Assembly: GCA_041749275.1 (NCBI GenBank)
Contig: JBGTBQ010000343.1
Location: 1 to 15,606 of the forward strand
Length of the DNA stretch: 15,606 nucleotides
Direction of reading: 5' to 3'
From: JBGTBQ01 sp041749275
Lineage (GTDB): Bacteria; Acidobacteriota; Blastocatellia; Pyrinomonadales; Pyrinomonadaceae
Part shown: positions 1 to 6,318 of the stretch, piece after piece
Numbering within the stretch: position 1 is the stretch's first letter
How the letters are laid out: each line of letters begins with the position of its first letter
Position numbers and translations under genes: made by a program
The notes under the pieces: generated by a model
Databases searched by the model: none
What the model was told of the DNA's origin: nothing
The model's input: only the letters and a program-made list of their open reading frames with translations

Positions 1-778
1 CGACCCGCGCGGGCTGTTCGCTCTTGAGCGAGCCGGGTTCCGGCGCGGGCGCCGCGCGCTCGCCCGTCAGGAGCATCCTCCGGTCAACGCCCTTCGTCTG
101 CTCGTCGCCCTGATCTGTCGAGTTACGCATCATTATCCGCAGCTTCCCTTCCGTGGAGGCGAGCGCGAGTTTCTCGGCCTGCTCCGGCGTCACTTGCAGC
201 GTGACAGCCTTCACGGTGTCTGCTTCGCGGTCGTCACTCTTCGGCTTGTCGAGGTCTTGCCCGGAGGCGAGCACCTTGACGTTCTGAAGAACGATCTTCG
301 AGATCGGCTCGCGCTGCGCTAATCCCTGTTCGGGCTTGTCAATCACGGTCAGCACGTCAACCATCGTCCCCGGACGCAGAAAACCCGCGACGCCGATCAC
401 GTCGTCAACCTTGACGGTCATCGCGCGATAGCCTTCCGGGATCACTGCCGAGAGTCCCCCGGTCGAGCCTTCGGGCGCGAGTTTGTAGTCGGTGAGCGGC
501 TCGCGCGCGGCGATGGGCACGACCGTCACGCGACCGACGAGTTTCTCGGCGTTGTCGAAAGTGCCGTCGGGGATGGCCTCGGTCGGGAACTGCACCGTCG
601 CCAGTTGATCCGCGACCACCGGCGTACCGAGCGGGATGTCAACCTTCGCCACCACGACCGAGTTAACGGTGCGCGTGTTAGCCTGCGCGTTCGAGAGGTA
701 ACGGCTCACCGAGACGGCGGCGACCAGCCCGAACAACACGGCGCCCGCAAGCACGAAGACAAGACGTTTGTTACGCAT
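1..778 (-). CDS. cpaB: Flp pilus assembly protein CpaB (3' end outside window)
   Basis: This is the N-terminal 259 residues of a CpaB/RcpC-type protein, a periplasmic, membrane-anchored part of the tad (Flp) pilus secretion machine. Residues 1-30 begin with a basic MRNKR and continue as one hydrophobic helix, a signal anchor. A SAF-like segment follows at about 40-100 (AKVDIPLGTPVVADQL, then VPIAAREPLTDYKL). The RcpC/CpaB core starts near 108 with GGLSAVIPEGYRAMTVKVDD and DVIGVAGFLRPGTMVDVL, which is very typical of the family. The C-terminal part becomes charged and Pro/Ala-rich and runs off base 1 without a stop. ATG at 778 is preceded by GGGAG about 10 nt upstream. It lies 55 nt downstream of the prepilin peptidase gene and is probably in its operon. 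The family call is firm; the total length is unknown. Confidence 0.93.
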   Translation of the reverse strand, partial: MRNKRLVFVLAGAVLFGLVAAVSVSRYLSNAQANTRTVNSVVVAKVDIPLGTPVVADQLATVQFPTEAIPDGTFDNAEKLVGRVTVVPIAAREPLTDYKLAPEGSTGGLSAVIPEGYRAMTVKVDDVIGVAGFLRPGTMVDVLTVIDKPEQGLAQREPISKIVLQNVKVLASGQDLDKPKSDDREADTVKAVTLQVTPEQAEKLALASTEGKLRIMMRNSTDQGDEQTKGVDRRMLLTGERAAPAPEPGSLKSEQPARV

Positions 779-833
779 GATTCAAAGTTCTCCCAATCGA
801 AGGTAAAAACTAACGGCCCGCCCGTCGGCTCTC

Positions 834-1373
834 TCAGGCGCGGAAGGCGAAGAGCGAAATGAGACTGCCCAGCGTGATCGCGACGCCGTAAGGAATCGTG
901 TGCCGGCGGTCAGCCGGAACGCTGAAGCGCGGCATCTCCCAGCCCGGCAACATACCGACGAAGATTTGCAGTACGCGGAGCATCGTCGTCGTGAACATCC
1001 CCGCGCGCAGGATCGAGACAAGAGCCAGCACGCCTCCCGTCAAGAGCACCACGAGAAAAGTCGGCACGACATGATCCAGTCCGACGACCGAGCCGATGGC
1101 CGCGAACAGCTTCACGTCGCCCGCGCCCATCGCCCCGAAGATGTGCATCAACAGCATCAGCCCGAACGCAAAGGCGAAGCCGCCGAGGCTCGACTTCAAA
1201 CCGCCCACGCCGCCCCAGTAAGTGCTGAGTATGACGCCGCTGATGAGGGTCGCCAGCACGAAGACGTTCGGGATGCGACGGTAACGTATGTCGTAATAAG
1301 TGATGATGCCGGCGAGCGGGACGAGCAGCGCACCGGCGACGACGACGAATTGGTTCTGCAATGAGGTATCCAT
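834..1373 (-). CDS. cpaA: Prepilin peptidase CpaA (A24 aspartic protease)
   Basis: This 179-residue polytopic inner-membrane protein cleaves and may N-methylate Flp prepilins. The two A24 aspartates are visible: Asp28 in YYDIRYRRIPN (loop after the first helix) and Asp86 in GAMGAGDVKLFAA. Several hydrophobic helices follow, and the length suits the short CpaA/TadV form that lacks the N-terminal cysteine domain of PilD. The ATG at 1373 was chosen over an in-frame TTG at 1388, which lacks a good ribosome-binding site; an AGGCAGG lies just upstream of the ATG. It sits between the two Flp pilin genes it should process and cpaB. Two direct copies of TGTCAATAAT (1383-1392, 1397-1406) lie just upstream; no role is evident. 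Confidence 0.93.
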   Translation of the reverse strand: MDTSLQNQFVVVAGALLVPLAGIITYYDIRYRRIPNVFVLATLISGVILSTYWGGVGGLKSSLGGFAFAFGLMLLMHIFGAMGAGDVKLFAAIGSVVGLDHVVPTFLVVLLTGGVLALVSILRAGMFTTTMLRVLQIFVGMLPGWEMPRFSVPADRRHTIPYGVAITLGSLISLFAFRA

Positions 1374-1452
1374 GAGCCTGCCTGTCAATAATTTGCTGTC
1401 AATAATCGAATGCTGAATTTCCGAGGCTGATGAGGTGGGGACGGTGGTGAAG

Positions 1453-1501
1453 ACGGCGGCGCGCTGCCGGCTCGGTGCCGGGACGGCAGCGCGCCTGCCG
1501 T
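1453..1501 (-). promoter_or_regulatory. Long GC-rich hairpin after the second flp gene
   Basis: Perfect 12-bp arms GGCGCGCTGCCG (1458-1469) and CGGCAGCGCGCC (1484-1495) are extended by five more pairs across a one-base bulge (1453-1457 with 1497-1501). The hairpin starts 18 nt after the pilin stop and precedes cpaA. There is no T-run on either side, so a classical intrinsic terminator is not supported. An RNA-stabilising or attenuating stem that leaves more pilin mRNA than cpaA/cpaB mRNA is the plausible inference. Confidence 0.6.
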
Positions 1502-1518
1502 CGTTCGGGTCGTGAGCG

Positions 1519-1677
1519 TTACGGCTTGACGAAGCCCGTCAGCTCCGTGATCTTCCCGCTGATCGCGGTGCCGAGATTCGTGAAGGCGGTGACGACCGCG
1601 ATGGCGACGAGCGCCGCCGCGACTGCGTACTCTGACAGTTCGAGTCCTGTTTCGTCCCGCATGAATTTCTTCAACAT
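1519..1677 (-). CDS. flp: Flp-type (type IVb) prepilin, downstream copy
   Basis: This 52-residue small prepilin is the major structural subunit class of the Flp/tad pilus. The leader MLKKFMRDETG ends in Gly11. After cleavage the mature protein would begin LELSEY, giving the Flp signature G/XXXXEY (Glu at +5, Tyr at +6). A hydrophobic helix AVAAALVAIAVVTAF follows, then a short polar tail ending in FVKP. The start is well fixed by AAGGAGGG about 8 nt upstream of the ATG. It lies 30 nt downstream of a near-identical pilin gene and upstream of the peptidase that should mature it. Confidence 0.95.
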   Translation of the reverse strand: MLKKFMRDETGLELSEYAVAAALVAIAVVTAFTNLGTAISGKITELTGFVKP

Positions 1678-1824
1678 GGTCTTGCCCTCCTTATCTTACA
1701 AAGACCGTTACGGCTTGATGGCGGTTTTGAGGTCGCCGATGCGGGTGCTGATCGCGCTGCCGAGGTTCGTGAAGGCGGTGACGACCGCGATGGCGACGAG
1801 CGCCGCCGCGACTGCGTACTCTGA
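1577..1824 (-). repeat. Tandem 59-nt identical core of the two flp genes
   Basis: Positions 1577-1635 and 1766-1824 (codons 15 to 34 of each pilin) are identical at all 59 bases, repeat period 189 nt. By contrast codons 9-14 and the 3' thirds differ, largely at third positions in codons 9-14. This is seen directly. A local gene-conversion tract or a duplication whose ends have diverged would explain it. Confidence 0.9.
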
Positions 1825-1866
1825 AAGCTCAAGACCGGTTTCGTCGCGCAGGAATTTCTTCAACAT
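1708..1866 (-). CDS. flp: Flp-type (type IVb) prepilin, upstream copy
   Basis: This 52-residue paralogue of the next gene has leader MLKKFLRDETG, a cleavage site before LELSEY and the same hydrophobic helix. The two proteins differ mainly after residue 37 (this copy ends ISTRIGDLKTAIKP). AAAGGAG lies about 8 nt before the ATG. Tandem Flp genes are common in tad loci and can serve as major and minor pilins, but nothing here shows which is which. The central 59 nt are identical to the second copy even at silent positions. Confidence 0.95.
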   Translation of the reverse strand: MLKKFLRDETGLELSEYAVAAALVAIAVVTAFTNLGSAISTRIGDLKTAIKP

Positions 1867-1938
1867 GATTTTTTGCTCCTTTTGAGATGGTTATTGGGTT
1901 GAGGGTTCAGGCCCGTTGTAGCCGCGTCGGACATCCCG

Positions 1939-1963
1939 CCACGGCTTTCCCGGAAAGCCGTGG
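1939..1963 (-). promoter_or_regulatory. Perfect 12-bp palindromic hairpin upstream of the pilins
   Basis: CCACGGCTTTCC, a single C, then GGAAAGCCGTGG. On the minus strand it begins 1 nt after the stop of the small membrane-protein gene and ends about 70 nt before the first flp start. No T-run follows, so it is more likely a processing or stabilising stem, or a partial terminator, than a full intrinsic terminator. Confidence 0.6.
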
Positions 1964-1964
1964 A

Positions 1965-2249
1965 TTAGTAACCGTGCGTCTTTATGAAAGCAGGGCTTCC
2001 GGCTCTGCTCCCGCTCCGGGTGACGCGCAGTGAGAAACTTTCACGCGCGTCCTCGTCGTCGCGGGCAGAACTTTTTGCCACGCCGTAAAGCGTTCCGCCG
2101 ACCGCGAGCGCCGCCAACAGGAGACGATGCTCCGTGCTCTCTGCTCCCGCGACCACCCGTGCCCCTACGAGCAGCGCTACGGTGGCGAGTGCCACGACCA
2201 GCACGACACCTGCAAACAACACTAACGATCTGGGGAAAACTGCTTTCAT
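1965..2249 (-). CDS. Small two-helix membrane protein, unknown function, first gene of the pilin operon
   Basis: I do not recognise this 94-residue protein. It opens with a basic MKAVFPRS followed by a strong hydrophobic helix (about 8-34, LVLFAGVVLVVALATVALLVG). A second helix spans about 43-58 (LLLAALAVGGTLYGVA), and the tail is charged, polar and rich in Arg and Ser. AAAGGA about 8 nt upstream of the ATG supports translation. It stands directly after the candidate sigma-54 promoter and before the two Flp genes on the same strand, so a pilus-related role such as an accessory membrane factor is reasonable by position only. The C-terminal 30 residues look low in constraint, and a shorter real product or a non-coding leader cannot be excluded. 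Confidence 0.6.
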   Translation of the reverse strand: MKAVFPRSLVLFAGVVLVVALATVALLVGARVVAGAESTEHRLLLAALAVGGTLYGVAKSSARDDEDARESFSLRVTRSGSRAGSPAFIKTHGY

Positions 2250-2323
2250 GTTTTTTTCCTTTTATCCCGCGACTCTGGCGGTGCCACTCGCCTGCTGTCG
2301 CGTGAATGGTCGCCATCGTCTAT

Positions 2324-2339
2324 GACAACCCGCGTGCCA
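2324..2339 (-). promoter_or_regulatory. Candidate sigma-54 (-24/-12) promoter for the pilin operon
   Basis: The minus-strand sequence TGGCACGCGGGTTGTC matches the sigma-54 consensus TGGCACG-N4-TTGC at every -24 position. It differs at -12 only by GT in place of GC, a position that is normally well conserved. Transcription would start near 2312, giving a leader of about 60 nt before the ATG at 2249. A sigma-54 activator gene lies about 1 kb upstream on the same strand. The match is seen directly; activity is inferred. Confidence 0.5.
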
Positions 2340-2390
2340 CACGCGAGCATTCAAAGAATCCAGCAAACACGCCCTTTGTGAAAAAGTAAT

Positions 2391-2428
2391 CGGGGCGCGT
2401 TGTCGCCCGGCGTTGACAACGCACCCCG
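2391..2428. promoter_or_regulatory. 38-bp dyad, possible enhancer site for the sigma-54 activator
   Basis: Arms CGGGG-c-GCGTTGTC (2391-2404) and GACAACGC-a-CCCCG (2415-2428) are complementary apart from one mismatch. The right part contains a second, smaller palindrome GCGTTGACAACGC (2410-2422), and a related GTTGACAAG recurs near 2504. The centre is about 100 bp upstream of the start set by the -24/-12 element, the usual place for an activator enhancer. It could instead act as a terminator: on the minus strand the dyad is followed by ATTACTTTTT. Confidence 0.4.
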
Positions 2429-2602
2429 AACTTTTCATCTCGATTCTTTACTCACACCGGCTGGAAACTCTCTTTTTCACGCTTTTTCTCCCTTGTCCCT
2501 TTCGGTTGACAAGTCATCAGCCGTGTTCGCCTCACGGCGACTGTCCGCACACACCTCGGATCGTTTTCAGTTGTGTCTATGGATAAAGGCTGAGACGTGG
2601 CA

Positions 2603-2642
2603 ATGCCCGCCGCTCAATCATCTTTGATGAGACGGCGGGCAT
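2603..2642. promoter_or_regulatory. Hairpin downstream of the M50 peptidase gene
   Basis: ATGCCCGCCG (2603-2612) pairs perfectly with CGGCGGGCAT (2633-2642), and an inner TCATC/GATGA stem with a TTT loop continues the helix. It lies 39 nt past the stop of the minus-strand peptidase gene. No T-run follows on that strand, so it is a weak terminator candidate. Apart from this hairpin, the dyad and the promoter candidate, the stretch 2250-2681 shows no convincing gene. Confidence 0.5.
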
Positions 2643-2681
2643 GGCGCGCCTTAACAGAGGACTACCTATCCGAAAAACGCT

Positions 2682-3176
2682 TTAGCTGTACCTGATTACC
2701 TGTGCAATAAAAACGGCGACGCTGAGAACCGCTCCCGCGACGGTGAAGGTCCATTCAACCAGAGCGCTCCGGCGCGAGAGAAGTGCACGGAGCATCACCA
2801 TGCCGCACTTCCATCCGTCCTGCTGATAGAGCGGCAGCAGGTTCGTCGCCGCCAGTAAAAGATTCATCATGCTGAACCAAGTTCCCTGCGTGGCGAGCGC
2901 CGCCACAAGGTTCACGACGATGCCGGCGAGGAACACAGCCACTTGCTGCACGAGCGGCCTCTGCTGCAACTCGGCCATGTCGAGACGGACGTATGCCCCG
3001 ACGGGCAGCGCATGAAGTTTGAATTCGGTGTCTTTGAAACGAAAGCTGAAAAGCCGAGGCCCCCAGCCCAAACCCAATTCACGCGCCGGCACACGGCACG
3101 CCCGCGCGACGGCCCAGTGGCCGAGTTCGTGGATTAACATGGCGACGGCGAAAGAGAGAAGGTGTGCGACCATCAT
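2682..3176 (-). CDS. Minimal site-2-protease-like (M50) membrane zinc metallopeptidase
   Basis: This 164-residue polytopic protein carries the zinc site HELGH at residues 16-20 inside the first membrane segment. The RseP-like LPVGAYVRLDM follows at about 57-67, then FLAGIVVNL at 82-90, and the second M50 motif N112-LLP-...-D120-G121 (NLLPLYQQDGWK), whose Asp is the third zinc ligand. A last helix closes the C terminus. It has no PDZ or CBS domain, so it is a core-only family member. M50 enzymes cut substrates within the membrane, often anti-sigma factors or other regulators. The gene lies between a sigma-54 activator and the pilin operon, which suggests a link to pilus control or to a small membrane substrate; the true substrate is unknown. 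Two adjacent ATGs (3176 and 3173) are possible starts. Confidence 0.85.
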   Translation of the reverse strand: MMVAHLLSFAVAMLIHELGHWAVARACRVPARELGLGWGPRLFSFRFKDTEFKLHALPVGAYVRLDMAELQQRPLVQQVAVFLAGIVVNLVAALATQGTWFSMMNLLLAATNLLPLYQQDGWKCGMVMLRALLSRRSALVEWTFTVAGAVLSVAVFIAQVIRYS

Positions 3177-3344
3177 GCTGGATGAAAGTCTCCGGGGCGG
3201 AATGGAAAAACTTGGGGATCAGGATAGGTTCAAACGAAATCGAGTAGAGATGTAAGAAGGCCGGACCTTGAGGGCATGGATGGCGGGTAGCCTTGTTTCC
3301 CAACTAACCTCTCGGCGAACAGCCTTTGATGCGCGTCGGCGCAC

Positions 3345-4904
3345 TCATGTTCGGTCAGCGCGCAACTGCATTCCGGGCTGCTGGTCGTCGTGTAAAAAAT
3401 CGCCGACGTTGATCGCCAGACGCTTGAGCTTCTTATAGAGAGTCTGGCGCGAGCCGAGTCCGAGCGCCGTGGCCGCGCGCGCGACGTTATAGTCATTCCG
3501 GCGCAGCGTCTCGGTGATGACCCGGCGCTCGTAATCTTCGAGCATGTTTTCGAGGTCGCCCGGCTCGGTCGCCGAGCTTCCAGACTCGTTCGCAGGGCGG
3601 GCCGGCCTGATTCGTGGGTTGATGTGCTCGACCCCGATATACGACCCTTCGTCAGTGTAGAGAACCAGCCGCTCGATCTCCGCCGCCAGCTCGCGCACGT
3701 TGCCGGGCCACGAATAGTTCTGGAGCGCGTTGATCGCCTCCGCTGTAATCCCCGCGATGGCCCTGTCATTCCGGCGCGCATAGTGCGTGAGGTAATGAGA
3801 GATGAGCGCCCCGATGTCATCAGGCCGCTCCCGAAGCGGGTGGACGTTAACCGATAGTGAAGCGACCCGGTAGTACAGGTCTTCACGGAATGTTCCGTCG
3901 TGAACCGCCTTGAGCAAGTCTTTGTGCGTCGCCGCGAGCACGCGCACGTTCACGCGGCGGGGCGAGCGCTCGCCCAACGGATGCACCTCACCTTCCTGAA
4001 GGAAACGCAGAAGCTTGGGCTGAAGCGCGAGCGGCAGGTCGCCGATCTCGTCCAGAAAGAGCGTCCCGCCTTCCGCCGCCCGCACCAGACCTTCGTGGTC
4101 GGCGTGCGCGCCGGTGAACGAGCCTTTGCGATGGCCGAAGAGCAAACTCTCGATGAGGTCGGCGGGCGCCGCCGTGCAGTTGAAAGGAATGAAAGGCGCT
4201 TCCGAGCGGCGGCTTAGACGATGAATCGCGCGCGCAATCAGTTCCTTCCCCGTCCCGGATTCACCTGTAATCAGCACCGTGGATTCGGAATCCTTGATGC
4301 GCTCGATGGAATGCGCCAAACCGGACATCGCGCGGCTGACGAAAACCATGCCGGGCAGCGATGCCGCCGCCACTAGCGCGTGGCTCGGAGCCTGTGGAGG
4401 ACGATACAACTCCCCGCGCAATAGTGCGTGCGCGTGCGCGAGCTGGGCAACGTCGGTCAGCATCCTCAATTCGAGCGCCTGCCGCTCGGTCAGTGGGCGG
4501 ACGAAGCGCCCGTAGATCGCCGCGCCTTCCCGACCCCAAGAGGCAAGCGACAAGATCATACAGATGTTTCGATCCCCGGCCCTGATCTCCGGCGCGCAGT
4601 CATTCTTATTTAAAGTGTCGCGGACCCGATCTTCGGCGTCGGCAACTTCTTCGAGGTCTAATCCTTCGACCCATTTCAGAGTCGGTCGTTCGCCGTGTTT
4701 CCGGGAGAAGGTTGCGAGACCGTAGGTCGGAGCAGTCGCATCAACCATCAGCGCCAGCTTAATCATTACGTCATAGAGAACGTCAGAGCCTGAATTCGCC
4801 GCTCGGCAGAGAGCGCGCACCATCGAGGCGAGTGGTAGCTGGAAAGGAGTCTCCACGCCGTTTTCTACAGATTCGGCATGAACTAAAAGCGGTAAGCCAG
4901 CCAT
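3345..4904 (-). CDS. Sigma-54-dependent transcriptional activator (GAF-like, AAA+, Fis-type HTH)
   Basis: This 519-residue enhancer-binding protein would open sigma-54 promoters by ATP hydrolysis. Its N-terminal ~165 residues resemble a GAF-type sensory domain and have no receiver signature, so no response-regulator phosphorylation is expected. The AAA+ core has Walker A GESGTGKE (214-221), the sigma-54-contact loop as GSFTGA (261-266; canonical GAFTGA, Ser at the second position), Walker B TLFLDEIGDL (281-290), and EDLYYR and NYSWPGNVREL further on. The Fis-like helix-turn-helix is at about 472-496 (NVARAATALGLGSRQTLYKKLKRL). It is the first gene of the minus-strand block ending in the Flp pilus genes and is their likely regulator. 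The ATG at 4904 gives a full-length protein but has no clear ribosome-binding site. The upstream region holds a short dyad AGCGAAT/ATTCGCT at 4943-4966. Confidence 0.93.
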   Translation of the reverse strand: MAGLPLLVHAESVENGVETPFQLPLASMVRALCRAANSGSDVLYDVMIKLALMVDATAPTYGLATFSRKHGERPTLKWVEGLDLEEVADAEDRVRDTLNKNDCAPEIRAGDRNICMILSLASWGREGAAIYGRFVRPLTERQALELRMLTDVAQLAHAHALLRGELYRPPQAPSHALVAAASLPGMVFVSRAMSGLAHSIERIKDSESTVLITGESGTGKELIARAIHRLSRRSEAPFIPFNCTAAPADLIESLLFGHRKGSFTGAHADHEGLVRAAEGGTLFLDEIGDLPLALQPKLLRFLQEGEVHPLGERSPRRVNVRVLAATHKDLLKAVHDGTFREDLYYRVASLSVNVHPLRERPDDIGALISHYLTHYARRNDRAIAGITAEAINALQNYSWPGNVRELAAEIERLVLYTDEGSYIGVEHINPRIRPARPANESGSSATEPGDLENMLEDYERRVITETLRRNDYNVARAATALGLGSRQTLYKKLKRLAINVGDFLHDDQQPGMQLRADRT

Positions 4905-5630
4905 AAAAGATTACAGCACCCTAATGCATTGAGAGTAATGCCAGCGAATAGAGACAATGATTCGCTGAAAAAAGGTTGAGGGGAATTTGGGGCAGAATAA
5001 ACAACAGACGAGAGGTCGGGGCCATGTCACGTCATACAGGTCTGAAGTCCGATAGAGAAATCCTCAATTCGGAACCATCAACAGTCTAGTCTCCGGAATT
5101 TATGGTGTCAACTCAATTCCGTTTTCGCATTGCCAATCTCTTTTAACACCCCATATCCTTTGTCTTCTCGAACACCTTGAGAGTTCAACACCTTTACTTC
5201 CGCCATTTCTTTTCAACGCTGAACCAATGTTTTCCACACCTGTGGCTACCATCCTTCACCCCTATCTTGCTGTTTAGTATGACGATCTCCACCACATGCC
5301 CATCCGGCGGATTTCCGTTCGCCACGTGTACGCCAGAGAGCCGGTTAAAAACGCTTACTTCAAGTAAATGTTGAACTTAGCCGTATAAAACGTTGAAAAG
5401 AAAACGCTTTACAGCTCGCAGCCCGCATGGTACATTCCCGCCACTTTGACGCTAACTTCTTGAGCGACAAAGGGATGCGGACATTTCCGGCACAGCATCT
5501 TGGGGTTTCTACTTTCTGTCGCCACAGTATCTTGCGTTTTTAACCGATTTCGGCTTAACAACCAAACTCAACCGGCGATGAACGGTTAAACAAAACCGAT
5601 GCCGAACACGCATTAGAAGGGTTCTTGAGC
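4905..5630. other. 726-bp divergent intergenic region
   Basis: This region separates the leftward activator gene from the rightward FtsL-like gene and should hold both promoters. It is more AT-rich than its surroundings. I see no convincing gene: a 65-codon plus-strand frame (5177-5374) has no ribosome-binding site and an unstructured composition. Visible items are the 7-bp dyad at 4943-4966, a 13-bp inverted repeat at 5342/5546, a repeated AAAACGCTT (5348, 5401) and a TATAAA at 5384 without a matching -35. No cobalamin or other riboswitch was recognised. Confidence 0.6.
5342..5546. repeat. Widely spaced perfect 13-bp inverted repeat
   Basis: CGGTTAAAAACGC (5342-5354) and GCGTTTTTAACCG (5534-5546) are exact reverse complements, 179 bp apart. 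No flanking direct repeat is seen, so it does not look like a simple insertion. A partial third copy (ACGGTTAAAC) lies at about 5582. It could be a pair of operator sites or coincidence in AT-rich DNA. Confidence 0.45.
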
Positions 5631-6044
5631 ATGGCAACTAATACCTACTGGAATGATTCCCGACTCTCTTCGCAACGCCCCATGGCGCGCTCACTTTCGG
5701 CTTCGCAGCCCAAGCTCCCTGTTATTGGCGAAGGAATCGGGGGACGCTCTCTGACCGGACAGCGTGCCCTGACCGTACCCTCTTGGGTCGTCTTCTGCAT
5801 GATTATCTTAGCCACTTTCGCCGTCTGCGCGACCGTTACGATGCGTACCCATGCCGAGAAGTTAACTGCCGAACAAGTGTTCGAGAAGATGAGCACTGAT
5901 GTTGGACGAATCCGCGCCGATAATGCTTCGCTCCAGCGCGAAGTCGAGAGGATGCGACTTGATGATCCACGTGCTGTCGAGACGGCTGCGCGGACGCGCA
6001 TGAACATGGTGCGCGCCAACGAGATCGTGATCCCTCTTGAATAA
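5631..6044 (+). CDS. FtsL/DivIC-like single-pass septum protein
   Basis: This 137-residue bitopic membrane protein has a cytoplasmic N-terminal region of about 48 mostly polar residues and one membrane helix (about 50-70, SWVVFCMIILATFAVCATVT). A periplasmic coiled coil follows (about 76-110, with LTAEQVFEKM and RADNASLQREVERM). It ends in the hallmark of septum-formation initiators, ARTRMNMVRANEIVIPLE, which resembles the AR..LG.V.PGE.V..L ending of DivIC/FtsB/FtsL. Such proteins form the FtsQLB-type complex in cell division. The ATG at 5631 was preferred to a TTG at 5625 because AGAAGGG lies at suitable spacing. No other division gene is adjacent, so the assignment rests on architecture alone. 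The following hairpin suggests a single-gene unit. Confidence 0.75.
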   Translation: MATNTYWNDSRLSSQRPMARSLSASQPKLPVIGEGIGGRSLTGQRALTVPSWVVFCMIILATFAVCATVTMRTHAEKLTAEQVFEKMSTDVGRIRADNASLQREVERMRLDDPRAVETAARTRMNMVRANEIVIPLE

Positions 6045-6157
6045 TCCTGCCGGGGAGTAAACATGTAGTGATAGGCCGTCATCTTTATGTTTTCCGCCTG
6101 ACGCCCGCCATGTGCTGCCCGCTTGCTTCCAACTGATTCGCTCTACCTGCCTTTCGT

Positions 6158-6186
6158 GAGCGGCTGTCGTTTTACGGCAGCCGCTC
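6158..6186 (+). terminator. Probable terminator of the FtsL-like gene
   Basis: GAGCGGCTG (6158-6166) pairs with CAGCCGCTC (6178-6186), and the stem continues inward through CGT/ACG to a TTT loop. It is followed by CCCCTTTG and a smaller CCCC/GGGG stem, then TTT. The T-run is short, so efficiency is uncertain. Confidence 0.6.
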
Positions 6187-6224
6187 CCCTTTGAAGGGGT
6201 TTACATTCTCACCTGACGACCAAG

Positions 6225-6280
6225 TTGACACTCTCCGAGAGCGTCCACTAATATCGAACTCTCTTCAATTCAGTTATAAT
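6225..6280 (+). promoter_or_regulatory. Candidate sigma-70-type promoter(s) for the mutase operon
   Basis: A consensus -35 TTGACA (6225-6230) is followed after 18 nt by TAATAT (6249-6254). A perfect -10 hexamer TATAAT lies at 6275-6280 but has no good -35 at normal spacing. Either could start transcription 40-60 nt before the mutase ATG at 6319. No cobalamin riboswitch is seen in 6045-6318. Confidence 0.5.
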
Positions 6281-6318
6281 TCGGTTGATCGCAGCGCCCA
6301 ACAATCGAGAGCAAAGCC

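Noticed and set aside
1383..1406. Two TTGACA hexamers (minus strand) just before cpaA as a promoter
   Set aside because: There is no room for a -10 element between them and the ATG at 1373; they are part of a short direct repeat.
1475..1885. 136-codon plus-strand frame with an internal protein repeat
   Set aside because: The repeat is only the antisense image of the two tandem flp genes, which have proper starts, ribosome-binding sites and the Flp processing motif.
2400..2627. 75-codon plus-strand frame upstream of the pilin operon
   Set aside because: It starts inside the 38-bp dyad, is opposite to all neighbouring genes, and shows no motif.
5177..5374. 65-codon plus-strand frame in the large intergenic region
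   Set aside because: It has no ribosome-binding site and a Phe/Pro/Ser/Cys-rich composition without structure; no support as a gene.
6045..6318. Possible cobalamin riboswitch before the B12-dependent mutase
   Set aside because: No B12-box or matching stem order could be seen; only a terminator-like stem and sigma-70-type promoter elements are present.
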